From: Erinaceus europaeus
Lineage: Eukaryota > Chordata > Mammalia > Eulipotyphla > Erinaceidae
Reading direction: 5' to 3'
DNA length: 64,000 nt
NCBI RefSeq assembly: GCF_950295315.1
Contig: NC_080171.1
Location: 111,865,593 to 111,929,592, forward strand
Made by a program: the position numbers and the translations under genes. Positions within the stretch are counted from its first letter, which is position 1, and the number at the start of each line of letters is the position of its first letter. A model generated the notes under the pieces. The model was not told the origin of the DNA. It made no database searches and saw nothing but the letters and a program-made list of their open reading frames with translations. This document shows, one piece after another, positions 20,690 to 32,643 of the stretch.

Positions 20690-21870
20690 ATTCAGCATAT
20701 AACATGAGAAAGTAGCTGCTAACTAGTGAGATGTTAATGGAGGGCGTGTGGCTGTTCCTTCACTCACCTTCATCCTTTTAACTCAGACGTGTAGATGGTC
20801 TTTCTACCTGTTTATAGTTGATTCATCGTAGTGGTTGCAGGGGCTATATAGATTGTTTTATAAGGTGAACTTTATAGAAGCTGTAGGACCATATGCTCAT
20901 TTTTCAGATGATGACAGAAATTTGAGAGAGGTCCTATGACTTAGTAACCTCAGCATCAATGAGAATCTAGCATCCTTTCACCACCTCTTAGCCTTCTACC
21001 CCGGGTCTTTGACTGTCCATAGCCTTTTATCAATACAAAGTCAGTTTTTTAATTTTAGAGAGACAAAAGAAAATAAAGTGGTAGCAACAGCAGATTCAAA
21101 GTTTACTGGGACACTTTCACTCTCCCAGAGAGCACCGAGACTCCTGGAGCAGATGAAGGAACAAGACACTGTGTTGACATTCAGACAACTGTCGTCGGCA
21201 CCTCATGCACTTGAAGAAGTCAGGGGTGGAGACCTGTGCTCCTGGCCCCTGAGCCAGCTATTGTCCATCTGCCACCTGTCAGGGGGTGTTCCAAGTAGAA
21301 TGCTGACAGATGTCCTCAGAAACGTTAGAGAGCTGGATGGTCTGGTAACTTAGAAGCCGTGACCAAACAGCCTGATGAATAAATAGTATGACACCAACCC
21401 GTATCCCTTAGAGGAAAAGAACGCACATCTCAGTTTCAAATCTGGTATCACTGAACAAAAAGTCACTTCCCCTGGGTCCTGGGGACTGCGTCTAAGATGA
21501 AGAATTGCATCACATGTTGGATCACCCAACAAGATGTGGTGAGGCCCAACAGACCTACGTCACAGGAGAGGAGCTGCATGGCCAAAGCCAGAATGCAACA
21601 GGCAGTGCACAGACTGCCTGCTTACACATGACAAGAATTCACGTGGCCTGATGGGTCTTCCTCACTTTCCTACTCTCTGGCATTCCGGTGAATCCCTTTT
21701 GCACTATTGTGGGATAAGTGAGACAGTCAGTTTCTTCAAATGAGCTTAGCTTGTCCTTAGGTTTTTATCTTTTAGTCAGGCAAAAAATGTTTTCATTCCT
21801 CTTATCCAAGAAAAGTTGGGTCTTCATCTATCAAAAGGCATATCTATGCTCCCAAAGCAAAGAGTTAAGC
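20690..21870. other. Unassigned sequence
   Basis: No element recognised. A 114-codon plus frame at 21009-21353 has no family resemblance and no splice support, so I do not call it a gene. Confidence 0.35.
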
Positions 21871-21874
21871 ACAT

Positions 21875-22088
21875 TTTATTTATTATTTTATTTATTTATT
21901 TATTTATTAGAGAAAGAGAGAAAGTGAGAGGTATGGGGGAGATAGAGAGGAAGAGAGACAGAGAGACAGCTGCAGTTTTGCTTTAGCACTTGTGAAGCTT
22001 TGTCCCTGCAGGTGGGGACCAAGGGCTTGAATGGTCCTCGTGCACTATAACGTGAGCACTTAACCAGGTGTGCCACCGCCTGACACCG
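21875..22088 (-). mobile_element. SINE-A copy next to the L1 tail
   Basis: (TTTA)n tail, 'agagagacagctgcagtttt', 'gtccctgcaggtggggacca', 'acttaaccaggtgtgccacc'. Flanked by gcacatttta-like and gcattttc-like sequence. It ends about 8 bp before the poly(T) of the young L1. Confidence 0.9.
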
Positions 22089-22095
22089 CATTTTC

Positions 22096-22120
<25 letters not shown>

Positions 22121-22128
<8 letters not shown>

Positions 22129-23462
22129 AATTTAAGAAAGGATTAGTGAACAAAAGCATAAGGTAGGAGGGGTACAACTCCACACAATTCCCACCACCCA
22201 ATCCCCATAACCCACCCTCTCCCATGATAGCCTTCCCATTCTCTAGCCCTCTGGGAGCATGGACCCAGGGTCGTTGAGGGTTGCAGAAGGTAGAGGGTCT
22301 GGCTTCTGTAATTGCTTCCCCGCTGAACATGGGCGTTGACTGGTCGGTCCATACTCCCAGTCTGCCTCTCTCTTTCCCTAGTAAGGTGTGTCTCTGGGGA
22401 AGCTGAGCTCCAGGACACATTGGTGGGGTCTTCAATCCAGGGAAGCCTAGCCAGCATCCTGGTGGCATCTGGAACCTGGTGATTGAAAAGAGAGTTAACA
22501 TACAAAGCCAAACAATTTGTTGAGCAAACATGGATCCCAAGATTGGAATAGTGGAGAGGAAGTGTTGGGGAGGTACTCACTGCAAACTCTAGTGTAATCC
22601 TGCTTTCAGGTATATATTTTGCAGTAGTTTATGGATACGTGTGCGCATACGCTCTCTCTCACAGAAACTGGTGTATGTCTAGGTTATGGGACTTTGTTAG
22701 AAAGTGAACTACCTGAGATGAAATTAGAGTGTACTATAAAAGGAAAGGTCTCACCCGAGTAATGAAGCTGAAGGGTTGTCATTCCACACGTGAAGTCTCT
22801 GGATACACTCTGAGGTGAAGCATGTTGAGATGGCAATCGTTGCTTTGGTTAGGTTGTGATCGGCGGATGCAATATTATTTGGTATGGATTGGGAGAAGCA
22901 TATGGGAAAGTGAGCCCTATCCATGGGTGCCAGGACTGGGGGAAGTAGGGGCTCTATAGTGAAGATGTGAGGTTCCTGCTGTCTTAGGGTTCAAAAAGAC
23001 AATCAATAGTTAATATTATCATCACATTATTTGTTAATTGGGTTAACTTTGAAAAGTCCCTTTGTTATGGTTTGCTGTACAGTACCCAGTATCTTGTATA
23101 TAGCTGTGCTATTGGAAGCCTCCAATCTACTTGGTCTAGGCTTTTGAGAGAGTCCGCATATCAAATACGTAGCCTATCTATTAAAAAGATTCAGTTTGTC
23201 TCCTGAGAACCTTTGAGACATACAATTGATTTCCCCCTCTCATATTAATTAACTACTGATTTATATGTCTACATTTTGCTAGGAGTGTACATAAACACCA
23301 TTCCCATCACCAAAGGACCGTGACCCATCCCTCCCGCCCATTCCCACCCCCCACTGGCCCAGAAAGCTACATGTCTACCCCTCACCACTGGGTTTTTTCT
23401 TTGGTGCCCTACTTACAATTTGATCAGGTCCTGCTTTTAGTTTCCCTTTCAGATCTTCTAAG
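22121..23462 (-). mobile_element. 3' UTR of the young L1
   Basis: 1.34 kb between the ORF2 stop and the poly(A). It matches the 3' UTR of the plus-strand copy at 59184-60522 almost throughout ('aatccccataacccaccctc' region, 'tgaacatgggcgttgactgg', 'cacattggtggggtcttcaa'). Two open frames seen here (22127-22580) are shadows of this conserved UTR, not genes. Confidence 0.92.
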
Positions 23463-26400
23463 TCAGCTTCTGTTGATGAGTGGGATCATCCCATACTCAT
23501 CTTTAACTTTCTGACTCAGTTCACTTAACATAATTCCTTCTAGCTCTGTCCAAGATGGGTCAGAGAAGGTGGGTTCATTGTTCTTGATAGCTGCATAGTA
23601 TTCCATTGTGTATATATACCACAGCTTTCTCAGCCATTCATCTGTTGTTGGGCACCTGGGTTGCTTCCAGGTTTTAGCTATTATGAATTGTGCTGCTATG
23701 AACATAGGAGTACACACCTCTTTTTGGTTGGGTGTTATGGAGTCCTTGGGGTATAACCCCAGGAGAGGAATTATTGGGTCATATGGAAGGTCCATGTCTA
23801 GCCTTCTGAGGGTTTTCCAGACTGCTCTCCACAGAGGCTGTACCAATTTACATTCCCACCAGCAATGTAAAAGGGTTCCTCTGTCCCCACATCCTCTCCA
23901 GCATTTGTTGCTGCTGTCCTTTTTGATGTATGCCATTCTTACAGGAGTGAGGTGGTATCTTAGTGTTGTCTTAATTTGCATTTCTCTGACAATCAGTGAC
24001 CTAGAGCAGTTTTTCATATGTTTGTTAGCCTTTTGGATCTCCTCTGTGGTGAGTGTTTTGTTCATTTCCTCTGCCCATTTTTGGATGGGGTCATTTGCTT
24101 TTTTGCGGCTAAGTTTGCTGAGCTCTTTATATATTTTGGTGATTAGTTTCTTGTCTGATGTCTGGCATGTGAAGATCTTCTCCCATTCTGTGAGGGGTCT
24201 CTCTGTTTGTTTAATTGTTTCTTTGGATGTGCAGAAGCTTTTCAATTTGATGTAGTCCCATTGGTTTGTTTCTACTTTGGTCTTCCTTGCAATTGGGTTT
24301 GATTCATCAAAGATATCCTTGAGGTGTAGATGGGAAAGTGTTTTACCAATGTTTTCCTCTAAGTATTTGATTGTTTCTGGTCTGACATCTAGGTCTTTGA
24401 TCCATTTGGAGTTGATTTTTGTTTCTGGTGAGATAAAGTGGTTCAATTTCATTCTTCTGCATGTTTCAACCCAGTTTTCCCAGCACCATTTATTGAAGAG
24501 AGCCTCCTTCTTCCATTTAATCCTTTGGGCCCCCTTATCAAAGATTAGATGCCCATAGGTGTTGGGATTTACTTCTGGGCTTTCAATTCTGTTCCACTGG
24601 TCTGTGTGCCTATTTTTGTTCCAGTACCATGCTGTTTTGATGATGATGGCTTTATAATATAGTTTAAGGTCTGGGAGTGTGATGCCTCCATTTCTGTTTC
24701 TTTTCCTCAAGATGGTTTTGGCAATTCTAGGTGTTTTCAGGTTCCAGATAAATGATTGTAGTGTTTGTTCTATTCTCTTAAAGAAGCTTGGTGGAACTTT
24801 GATGGGTATTGCATTAAATTTGTATATGGCTCTGGGGAGAATGTTCATTTTGATGATATTTATTCTTCCAATCCATGAGCATGGGATATCTTTCCATTTC
24901 TTGGTATCAGTTTCTATCTCCTTGAGTAGCGACTCATAGTTTTCAGCATACAAGTCTTTCACTTCTTTGGTCAACTTTATTCCTAGGTATTTGATTGATT
25001 TTGCTGAAACAGTGAATGGGAGTGATTTCTGGATGTCTTCTTCTTCAGATTTAGTGTTTGCATAAAGAAATGCCACTGATTTTTGTACATTGATTTTGTA
25101 GCCTGATACCTTGCTATATTGCCTAACAACTTCCAGTAATTTTCTACTGGATTCTTTAGGTCTTTCTATGTATACTATCATATCATCTGCAAATAGTGAG
25201 AGCTTGACTTCTTCCCTTCCAATCTGTATCCCTTTGATTTCTTTCTCTTGCCTGATTGCTATGGCAAGAACTTCCAATACTATGTTGAAGAGTAACGGTG
25301 ACAGTGGGCAGCCCTGTCTAGTCCCTGATCTGAGGGGGAATGCTTTCAGCTTCTCTCCATTGAGTATGATGTTGGCTGTAGGTTTGCTATATATAGACTC
25401 CACTATCTTGAGGAATTTCCCATCTATTCCCATTTTTTGTAGAGTTTTGAGCATGAATGGGTGTTGGATTTTGTCAAAGGCTTTCTCTGCATCTATTGAG
25501 ATAATCATGTGGTTTTTGGCTTTGCTTTTATTGATGTGATGAATGACATTGATTGATTTACGGATGTTGAACCAGCCTTGCATTCCTGGGATGAATCCCA
25601 CTTGGTCATGATGAACAATCTTTTTGATGTGTTGCTGTATCCGGTTGGCCAAGATCTTGTTTAATATTTTGGCATCTATGTTCATCAGAGATATTGGTCT
25701 GTAGTTTTCCTTTTTTGTTCTGTCCCTATCAGCTTTTGGTATCAGGGTGATGTTGGCTTCATAAAAGGTGGAAGGGAGTATTCCTGTTTCTTCAATCTTA
25801 TGGAATAGCTTAAGAAGTATGGGTATTAACTGTTTCCTGAAAGTTTTGTAGAATTCGTTTGTGAAGCCATCTGGTCCAGGACTTTTGTTGTTGGGGAGAT
25901 TCTTAATAACGGTTTCAATTTCTTTGTCTGTGATTGGTGCATTTAGATTTTGTAGTTCTTCTTGGTTCAGTTTTGGAAGTGCATAGGTTTCTAGGAATTG
26001 TTCCATTTCTTCCAGATTCTCTAGCTTGGTGGCATATAGTTCTTTATAGAAGTTTCGCAGAATTCTCTGGATTTCTGTGGTGTCAGTTGTGATATCTCCT
26101 GTATCGTTGACAATTCTATTAATTTGAGTCTTCTCTCTTTTTTGTTTGGTGAGTCTGGCTAGGGGTTTGTCAATTTTGTTTAATCTTTCAAAGAACCAAC
26201 ATTTGGCTTCATTGATCTTTTGTATGGTTCTTTTATTTTCGATGTTGTTTATTTCTGCTCTAACTTTAGTGATTTCTGTCCTTCTGGTTGCTTTAGGGTT
26301 CCTTTGTTCCTCTTCCTCTAAGTCCTTGAGGTGTGTAGTAAGTTCGTTCATTTGGGCTTCTTCTTGGTGTTTAATATGTGATTGTATAGCTATAAGTTTC

Positions 26401-27287
26401 CCTCTCAGTACTGCTTTCGCTGTGTCCCAAATATTTTGATAGGTTGTGTCTTCATTTTCATTAGTTTCCAGGAACATTTGAATTTCCTGTTTGAGTGAGT
26501 GTCTGACCCAGTGGTTCTTAAGGAGCATGTTGTTTAGTTTCCAAATTCTATGTCTTTTAATAATTTTCTGTTTGTTGTTAAAAGTTAGTTTTACTCCACT
26601 GTGGTCTGAGAAGATACTTGGGATGATTTCAATGCTCTTGAATTTATTGATGCTGTCTTTGTGACCTAACATGTGGTCTATCCTTGAGTATGTGTTGTGT
26701 GGATTTGAAAAGAAGGTGTATTCCAGTTTTTTGGGGTGGAGGAGTCTGAAAATGTCCAAGAGGTCTAGTCTGTCAATCTCTTCATTCAATTCTCTTATAT
26801 CTTTATTGGTTCTCTTCTTTGTTGATCTGTCTAAGTGTGAGAGTGGGGTATTGAAGTCTCCCACTATTATTGTATTACTATTGATGTATTTTTGAAATTC
26901 TTTCAATAGGTGTTTAATGTATTTAGATGGTCCCTCGTTGGGTGCATAGATGTTAATAATTGTTAAGTCTTCTTGGCTGATTGATCCTCTTATCATTATG
27001 TAATGTCCTTGCCTATCTTTTATTACTTTATTTAATTTAAAATCTATCGTGTCTGAGATGAGAATGGCTGTTCCTGCCCTTTTTTGTGGACCGTTAGCCT
27101 GTATGATAGTTTTCCATCCTTTCACTTTAAGTCTGTGTTTATCTTGTTGTGACAGATGGGATTCTTGCAAGCAGCATATGGTTGGGTTATGTTTTCTGAT
27201 CCATCCCCCCACCCTGTGCCTTTTGATGGGTGAGTTTAAGCCATTGACATTTATTGATATTATGGATTTAATGTATTGTAGTGCCAT
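23463..27287 (-). CDS. L1 ORF2p: endonuclease and reverse transcriptase
   Basis: 1274 codons from the ATG at 27285-27287 (MALQYIKS...) to TGA, the usual length for mammalian ORF2p. The open frame extends five codons upstream without an ATG. The N-terminal apurinic-like endonuclease keeps its N (residue ~13-15, [10 protein letters not shown]), E (LQESHL, ~42), [16 protein letters not shown] and FSDHSG motifs. The central reverse transcriptase keeps [32 protein letters not shown] and [10 protein letters not shown] (~700). The C-terminus keeps a Cys/His motif, C-x3-C-x7-H-x4-C. ORF2p nicks target DNA and primes reverse transcription there. All key residues I can see are present, so it may still be active if expressed. 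Nearby SINEs use this type of machinery. Confidence 0.96.
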   Translation of the reverse strand: MALQYIKSIISINVNGLNSPIKRHRVGGWIRKHNPTICCLQESHLSQQDKHRLKVKGWKTIIQANGPQKRAGTAILISDTIDFKLNKVIKDRQGHYIMIRGSISQEDLTIINIYAPNEGPSKYIKHLLKEFQKYINSNTIIVGDFNTPLSHLDRSTKKRTNKDIRELNEEIDRLDLLDIFRLLHPKKLEYTFFSNPHNTYSRIDHMLGHKDSINKFKSIEIIPSIFSDHSGVKLTFNNKQKIIKRHRIWKLNNMLLKNHWVRHSLKQEIQMFLETNENEDTTYQNIWDTAKAVLRGKLIAIQSHIKHQEEAQMNELTTHLKDLEEEEQRNPKATRRTEITKVRAEINNIENKRTIQKINEAKCWFFERLNKIDKPLARLTKQKREKTQINRIVNDTGDITTDTTEIQRILRNFYKELYATKLENLEEMEQFLETYALPKLNQEELQNLNAPITDKEIETVIKNLPNNKSPGPDGFTNEFYKTFRKQLIPILLKLFHKIEETGILPSTFYEANITLIPKADRDRTKKENYRPISLMNIDAKILNKILANRIQQHIKKIVHHDQVGFIPGMQGWFNIRKSINVIHHINKSKAKNHMIISIDAEKAFDKIQHPFMLKTLQKMGIDGKFLKIVESIYSKPTANIILNGEKLKAFPLRSGTRQGCPLSPLLFNIVLEVLAIAIRQEKEIKGIQIGREEVKLSLFADDMIVYIERPKESSRKLLEVVRQYSKVSGYKINVQKSVAFLYANTKSEEEDIQKSLPFTVSAKSIKYLGIKLTKEVKDLYAENYESLLKEIETDTKKWKDIPCSWIGRINIIKMNILPRAIYKFNAIPIKVPPSFFKRIEQTLQSFIWNLKTPRIAKTILRKRNRNGGITLPDLKLYYKAIIIKTAWYWNKNRHTDQWNRIESPEVNPNTYGHLIFDKGAQRIKWKKEALFNKWCWENWVETCRRMKLNHFISPETKINSKWIKDLDVRPETIKYLEENIGKTLSHLHLKDIFDESNPIARKTKVETNQWDYIKLKSFCTSKETIKQTERPLTEWEKIFTCQTSDKKLITKIYKELSKLSRKKANDPIQKWAEEMNKTLTTEEIQKANKHMKNCSRSLIVREMQIKTTLRYHLTPVRMAYIKKDSSNKCWRGCGDRGTLLHCWWECKLVQPLWRAVWKTLRRLDMDLPYDPIIPLLGLYPKDSITPNQKEVCTPMFIAAQFIIAKTWKQPRCPTTDEWLRKLWYIYTMEYYAAIKNNEPTFSDPSWTELEGIMLSELSQKVKDEYGMIPLINRS

Positions 27288-27347
27288 TGTTCTAAAAAAC
27301 AATTTGTTTGCTCTGATATATTACAAGTATTATAGTGATGTTCTTGT

Positions 27348-28115
27348 TTATAAGAGGTCTTTTAATACCTCTTTCAGGGCTGGCTTGGTGATAGTTGCCT
27401 CCTTTAACTGTTGTTTGTCTAAGAAGGTTTTGATCCCTCCATCTAGCTTGAATGAAAGTCTAGCAGGATATATAATCCTTGGTTGAAACCCTTTTTCATT
27501 CAGGGCTCGATAGATATCTTGCCACTCCCTTCTGGCTTTTAGAGTTTGAGTTGAAAAATCTGCAGAAAGTCTTATGGGTTTTCCCCTGTATGTGACTTTT
27601 TGTTTCTCTCTTGCAGCCTTTAGGATCCTTTCTTTATCCTTACTTCTTCTCATTGTGACTATGATGTGTCTTGGTGTTTTCAGGTCTGGGTTGATTCTGT
27701 TTGGTACTCTCTGGGCCTCTTGCACCTTGATATCCTTTCTGTTATTCAGGTCTGGGAAATTTTCTTGTATTATTTCCTCTAGGATGTTTGCTTCCCCTTC
27801 CTCTCTTTCTTCCTCTGGCAGGCCAATTATACGAATGTTACTTCTTTTGAGATCATCCCATATGTCTCTGTTGTTGTTTTCAGTGTCTCTCAATCTCTTT
27901 TTAAGCTCTTTCACCTCTTTCTTAGTTTTCTCTAACTCATCCTCTGTCTGACTAATTCTGTTTTCTGCTTCTGTTAGTCTGCTTTCCCTTGCCTCAGCTT
28001 TTTTCTTCATTACAGCTATTTCAGCTTTCAGTTCTCTAATTGTCTCAAGATAATCAGTATTTTCCTTGGGGGTCTCAACTGTTGTTTCCCTAATACTGCC
28101 ATTTCTTTCCTCCAA
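27348..28115 (-). CDS. L1 ORF1p, 5'-truncated
   Basis: 255 codons remain; human ORF1p is 338 residues. The retained part starts inside the coiled coil (heptad-like KAEIAVMKKKAE, ELEKTKKEVKELKKRL). It then has the RNA-recognition domain (RSNIRIIGLPEEE, NFPDL, RHIIVTM) and the C-terminal domain (KQKVTYRGKPIRLSADFS, RREWQDIYRAL). The first codon is TTG with an in-frame stop four codons upstream, so there is no native start. ORF1p is the RNA chaperone of the L1 particle. This copy cannot make a normal N-terminus. A 60-bp gap separates its stop from the ORF2 ATG. Confidence 0.93.
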   Translation of the reverse strand: MEERNGSIRETTVETPKENTDYLETIRELKAEIAVMKKKAEARESRLTEAENRISQTEDELEKTKKEVKELKKRLRDTENNNRDIWDDLKRSNIRIIGLPEEEREEGEANILEEIIQENFPDLNNRKDIKVQEAQRVPNRINPDLKTPRHIIVTMRRSKDKERILKAAREKQKVTYRGKPIRLSADFSTQTLKARREWQDIYRALNEKGFQPRIIYPARLSFKLDGGIKTFLDKQQLKEATITKPALKEVLKDLL

Positions 28116-28125
28116 TGTTGTTTTC

Positions 28126-28312
28126 TATATTTTTATTTCTTGGTAGAGGCAGAGGACGCAGAGAAAGAGTGAGAGAGGCTAAAGAATCAAACTGTCCTTC
28201 GATGCCTCGGGAGCTAGGCACGAACCTGTGTAGTGTGCATGACAAAGCAATGCACTATCCAAGTGACATATTTCACCAGCCCTTAGCCAAACAAATTTTA
28301 AAGCCAAGGATT
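28126..28312 (-). mobile_element. SINE-E copy
   Basis: 'gagaaagagtgagagaggct', 'ctaggcacgaacctgtgtag', 'gcactatccaagtgacatat', 'ttcaccagcccttag'. Its A-rich tail side abuts the truncated 5' end of the young L1, which probably inserted into or next to it. Confidence 0.75.
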
Positions 28313-28316
28313 TAAA

Positions 28317-28430
28317 CTAGAGCACAGCTCAATTTTGGATTATGGTGACTCTGGAGATAGAGCCCTGGACCTTGGATCTTTAGGCAAGAAAGTCATTTTA
28401 CATAACCATTATGTTATCTCCTAGACCCAA
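28317..28430 (-). mobile_element. SINE-B copy, diverged
   Basis: 'gagcacagctcaattttgga', 'gatagagccctggacctt', 'acataaccattatgttatct'. About 115 bp. Confidence 0.8.
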
Positions 28431-29862
28431 CAAAGAATGTTTTCAATTGAGGTCAGTGGGCTGATTCTCTATAAACATTTGGAGTAAATGCCCAGCAAGC
28501 TTCTTCCCTGAGCAAAGAGTTAGTCCTAGTCAATCGACATAGGCACTTTCCTGCATATACAGGTTTCTGCATATACTGGGCATACTATGTCTGAACTGGC
28601 AGAGACCTACTTAAAGAATCCTGCCCAGTGGTCCAGCAGAGAGGGCAAAGTCTCTTCCAGGAGCCACAGTATCTTCGTGTGGAGGAGACTGACGGGGAGT
28701 AGAAATGGGTCTATGAAGCAACATGGCCCCAACAACCCCAGACTCACAGCTAAAGTACACAAACACTAACCTACATAGCAAAAAGATTTTTATCTCCTGT
28801 GCAAACAAGGCACTCTGACAATGGCCCTCTGTGCTTTAGGTTAGCAAGATGCCTTCCCAGCAGGTGGCTAATTGGCACTTTGTGTCAAACCCCAACCTTC
28901 AATCCACCATAACACAGTATTCCACCCATGACCCATGGCCTAGAGTGCAGGTGACCCAAGAATCCTGGAGAAGGGAGAGGGTGTACTTGCAATTCCTTCT
29001 CGCCCCAGAGAAGTGCCACTAGGTTCACTCCCTACAGTGGTTTCCATTGTCATTTATAAGAATAGTAATGATTAAACACCAAAAGAGAAACAAACCCTGC
29101 AGAGCTCAGCTGTCCTACTGCATGGTGCAGACAGGCAATGCCTACCACCAAGCACCCTTTACCCTCTGGCCTTTCATTCTGTGGGCATTTAGCAGATACT
29201 TGCTATGAGCCACGGAAACACAGATAGAAAGATGGGGTGCCCTACTCTGGAGAAGCAACCCTTCTAATGAGAAGAGGGACATAGATCAAATAATTTTGAC
29301 ACGATGTTAATGGGTTGTACATTCAAGACAATAAGAACTCAGAGAAGTCTTTTCTTGGGCAGAGTGTGAGAGGGAACACAGTCTTGTGGCAGGAAAGTTC
29401 ACCCTCTATGTACGGATGCTGGAAGCACATTCTGTGGTTCAGAAAGCAGGGCATAAATGTTATGGAGATGTGGGAAAGTGCATCAGACCAATGCCTGTGG
29501 ACTCGACGGTGGGTAGTTAAATGCGGGATTTGAGCAGGAGACGCCAGCACTGTGCAAATCAGAGCCCTCTAGTCTGGGGTTTGGAAAGATGCAGGTAGCT
29601 ACCTGGGAAGCAAAGTATCCAGAAAGAAAGTCATTCTGAACAAAACAGGCAACAATTTGAACCAAGATGCTTATTTCATCTAGAACAGTGCTGATGGGCA
29701 GGAAGGCAATAGGCACTTTAATTGTAAATTCTTCCCCCAAACACCTTTAAAAAGTGAAAAGAGACAGGTAGCATTAAACTTTGTATTGTCAATTCATCAA
29801 GTAACTAGTATAGAAAAAGATTGTGTTATTTTTCATATATATATTTTAAATTTACTGCCAAC
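28431..29862. other. Unassigned, apparently non-repetitive sequence
   Basis: No transposable element recognised. Short open frames (around 28590-28770 and 29315-29530) carry no family signal. Confidence 0.35.
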
Positions 29863-30135
29863 ATTTTTTTTTTTTGCCTCCAGGATTATCGCTGGGGCTC
29901 GGTGTCAGCACTATGAATCCATGGCTCCTGGCAGCCATTTTCCCCATTTTATTGGATAGGACAGAGAGAAGTTGAGAGAAGAGAGATAGAGAGATAGACA
30001 CCTACAGACCTGTTTTGCCTTTTGTGAAGTGCCCCTCCACCCCACGGGGGGGGAAGTGCGGGCTGGAACCCGGATTTTTGCTTGGGTCCTTGTGCTTTAT
30101 ATTATGTGCATTTAGCTGGGTTCACCACCACTAAG
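29863..30135 (-). mobile_element. SINE-C copy
   Basis: T-rich tail, 'gcctccaggattatcgctgg', 'ggctcggtgtcagcactatg', 'ggataggacagagagaagtt', 'gagatagacacctacagacc', 'gctggaacccggattttt', 'catttagctgggttcaccac'. Confidence 0.9.
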
Positions 30136-30148
30136 CTGCCTTGCCAAG

Positions 30149-30428
30149 AGTTTTTTATTTTATTTTATTTTATTTTATTTTATTTTATTTTATTTTATTG
30201 CTAGGGCTTGGTGCCTACAAGATGAACTCACTATTCCAGATGACTGTTTTCTAGGGAGACAGAGAAACAGATGTAAGAGGGAGAAAGGGGAGAGAAACAA
30301 GAGACACTTGCAGGACGGCTTCACTACTTGTGAAGCTTCCCCCTACAGGTTGGGGTCAACTGGAATTTGAACACAGTCCTTGCAAATGATAACATGTCCT
30401 CTCTACCAGATGAACCACCAGCTGGCCC
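30149..30428 (-). mobile_element. SINE-A/C copy with (TTTTA)n tail
   Basis: (ATTTT)n microsatellite at 30149-30198, then 'gctagggcttggtgcctaca', 'gagacacttgcaggacggct', 'gaagcttccccctacaggtt', 'tttgaacacagtccttgc', 'ccagatgaaccaccagctgg'. Confidence 0.85.
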
Positions 30429-30689
30429 CTTCACTCTTTTTTCATGCTAAAGCTTTGAAACTGTGTTCTTTTTTTTTTTCCCACATACAACACACCACAA
30501 TTTAAAGCAGCCACAAAATAAGTGCTCCATGGTAGCAATTAGTCTGGACTCACAGTTGCTGATATTTATTTTCAAAATGGAGACTGAAATGAAATAGATC
30601 CCACTGCTGAAAGGCTCATAATAGTCAGAGGCTTCAACTGAAGCCACAAGGCAAGAGTGGTGGGAAAAGTTGTCTTAAAATAAACATGC

Positions 30690-30867
30690 CCGACTCCCCG
30701 CCTGCAGGGGAGTCACTTCACAAGCGGTGAGGCTGATCTGCAGGTGTCTATCTTTCTCTCCTCTTCCCTATTCTCCCCTCCTCTCTCTATTTCTCTCTGT
30801 CCAACATCAATAACTAAAACTATTTTTTAAAAAAGGGCAACAAAAGGGAATAAATAAATATTTTAAA
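30690..30867 (+). mobile_element. SINE-C copy, 5'-truncated, with TSD
   Basis: Starts in the 'cgcctgcaggggagtcactt' body and runs through the CT block and 'aagggcaacaaaagggaata' tail. Duplication aataaacatgc ends at 30689 on the left and 30880 on the right. Confidence 0.93.
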
Positions 30868-30880
30868 AAAATAAACATGC

Positions 30881-31639
30881 ACTCCAAAAAATTCCCTCTG
30901 ATTTCCAAAGCTTTAAGGAGAGGGTGGCATGGGGCAATCTGCATTTTAATAAACACTGTCTCTTGCAAAATGATTCTCAACATTCTTAATGAATGCCTCC
31001 CAACAACAATAATTAACATCAGAGGTGCAGAGCCAGCATCTCCTAATGAAAGCCCTGTATTTGATTGACTTAAAGAAAGCTCTTGCCTCTTGTACTGGAC
31101 TGTGCAGGGAGTTGGGTTCATGCAACTTGTTTTCCAGAAGGAAAGCAGCTTAAGTAACACTTATCCCACAGGGAGTGATTACAAGCAGGGCTAGAACATG
31201 AGAGATTTGTAACCAAGTGCTCTCTTAGTGATGACGTAAGGAGGGGCACTGGTTGTCCTTCTTAAAAGCCCAAAACAGGCAGAAGGAACACTGACAACCT
31301 TGCATCAGTGTATTGGTTCTGCATATTGGCTCCTGAGCCATGACAAATAGTTCCACCAGCTCAGAATTGATATGTTTGATTGAAAATCTGCTCAATGACT
31401 AGGGGTCATTGTGCTTTCTATAGTTTAAGCCCCCAACCCTCATGCAGGCTTGAATTTATCTAGTGGAATTCCCAGTCAGAGCTCTCCAGAGTTGTTCTAT
31501 TATATGTGTTTGACCAAAACATGGTATTGCATATATAAAATTACATTGTGTATATTGCTGTGGTTCTGTGGTAACTGTAGGGTAACACTCAAGAGAGTTG
31601 TGCACTCACATGGACTCAGTATTTACTAAGAAAAAGGTT
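30881..31639. other. Unassigned sequence
   Basis: No repeat or gene recognised. Confidence 0.35.
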
Positions 31640-32061
31640 TTTTTTTTTAAATTATCTTCTTTATTGGATAGAGACAACCAAAAATTGAAAGGGTAAAAGG
31701 AGAATGACAGGGCCCAGGTGGTGGTGCACCTAGGTAAGCGCTCAAGTTACAGTGCGCACAGACCCAGGTTCAAGCCCACGGTTCCCACCTGCAGGGGGAA
31801 GCTTAGCAAGTGGTGAAGCAGGGCTGCAGGTATCTCTCTGTCTCGCTTCCTCTCTATCTCCCCCTTCTCAATTTCTCCCTGTCTCTATCCAATAATAAAT
31901 AAATAAATAATAAATAACAATTTTTTAAAAGAAGGAGATTGGGAGAGATTGCAACACTGTTTCACCACTCACAAAGCTTTCCCCCTGCAGGTGATGACCA
32001 GGGGGCTCAAACATGGGCATTTTAACAAGTGTGCTTAATCAGGTGAGCCACCAGCTAACCT
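31640..32061 (-). mobile_element. SINE-A copy split by a second SINE-A
   Basis: Left fragment 'tctttattggatagagacaa' (31650-31705) and right fragment 'gattgcaacactgtttcacc' to 'aatcaggtgagccaccagct' (31932-32061) form one minus-strand SINE-A, interrupted by a plus-strand copy. Confidence 0.88.
31709..31925 (+). mobile_element. SINE-A copy nested in SINE-A
   Basis: Near-complete: 'gggcccaggtggtggtgcac', 'cccaggttcaagcccacggt', 'acctgcagggggaagcttag', CT-rich tract, (AAATA)n. It lies in the opposite orientation to its host SINE. Confidence 0.92.
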
Positions 32062-32637
32062 CAGAAAGTATTTTTGCATGAATGAGTCTAGTTGATTTTT
32101 CTATACAATCCCTTGGAATCTGTGTCATCAATATCTCCAGCAGACAGACAGGGAAGTTAGGGACATTGAGTAGCTCTCTAATAACTCAGCAATTGCTACA
32201 GAACCTGACAAAGTTCATGGGTAGAGTTTTATTTATTTATTTATTTATTTATTTTTCTAGGTGTAAAGTTCCAAACTACTAGAAAAACCACAACACAGAC
32301 TCCTGCATTTGAAAATGAGAAATGTCTTGTCTCAAATGGTTATGAGAAACACACCCAGAATGGATAGAATTCTAAAAGTGACATCAAAATTCCTACCCTC
32401 TGGGATGCAAATAAATAAATAAATAAATAAGTGGAGAAAGGGATGAGGATCATTTTCATGATTAGATTACTAATCAGTTAACTTTGAGCTGGTCACAAAA
32501 TATGATCCAGAAGCACCTAAATCAGTGAGCCTGTGAGGAAAAAAAAATCCGGATCCATCTTGAAAGAAGAAAGATTCTAAGTATATGGGAACCAGTGAAA
32601 AGACCATGTGCTAGGGACTGGAGGTCACATTCTGGAA
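32062..32637. other. Unassigned sequence with two AT microsatellites
   Basis: (TTTA)n at about 32229-32255 and (AAAT)n at about 32410-32432. Otherwise nothing recognised. Confidence 0.4.
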
Positions 32638-32643
32638 CTAAGA

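Larger units (their letters stand above)
22096..28125 (-). mobile_element. L1: Young LINE-1, truncated within ORF1
   Basis: A 6-kb minus-strand L1: poly(A) tail (T25 at 22096-22120), 3' UTR 22121-23462, intact ORF2 23463-27287, inter-ORF spacer, ORF1 from 27348, ending near 28125 where a SINE-E begins. The 5' UTR and the ORF1 start are missing, so its own promoter is gone. An unbroken 1274-codon ORF2 implies recent insertion. I could not identify a convincing target duplication (left ...cattttc, right ...gttttctatat share only a few bases). Confidence 0.95.

Noticed and set aside
21009..21353. 114-codon plus-strand frame
   Set aside because: No recognised domain or conserved context. Chance remains the simplest explanation.
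22127..22580. Two overlapping open frames of 137 and 145 codons (minus strand), with a 145-codon counterpart at 60067-60504
   Set aside because: Both lie in the same L1 3' UTR. The frame persists only because the two copies are young and similar. No protein resemblance.
23608..27951. Many plus-strand open frames of 70-215 codons
   Set aside because: Antisense shadows of L1 ORF2 and ORF1.
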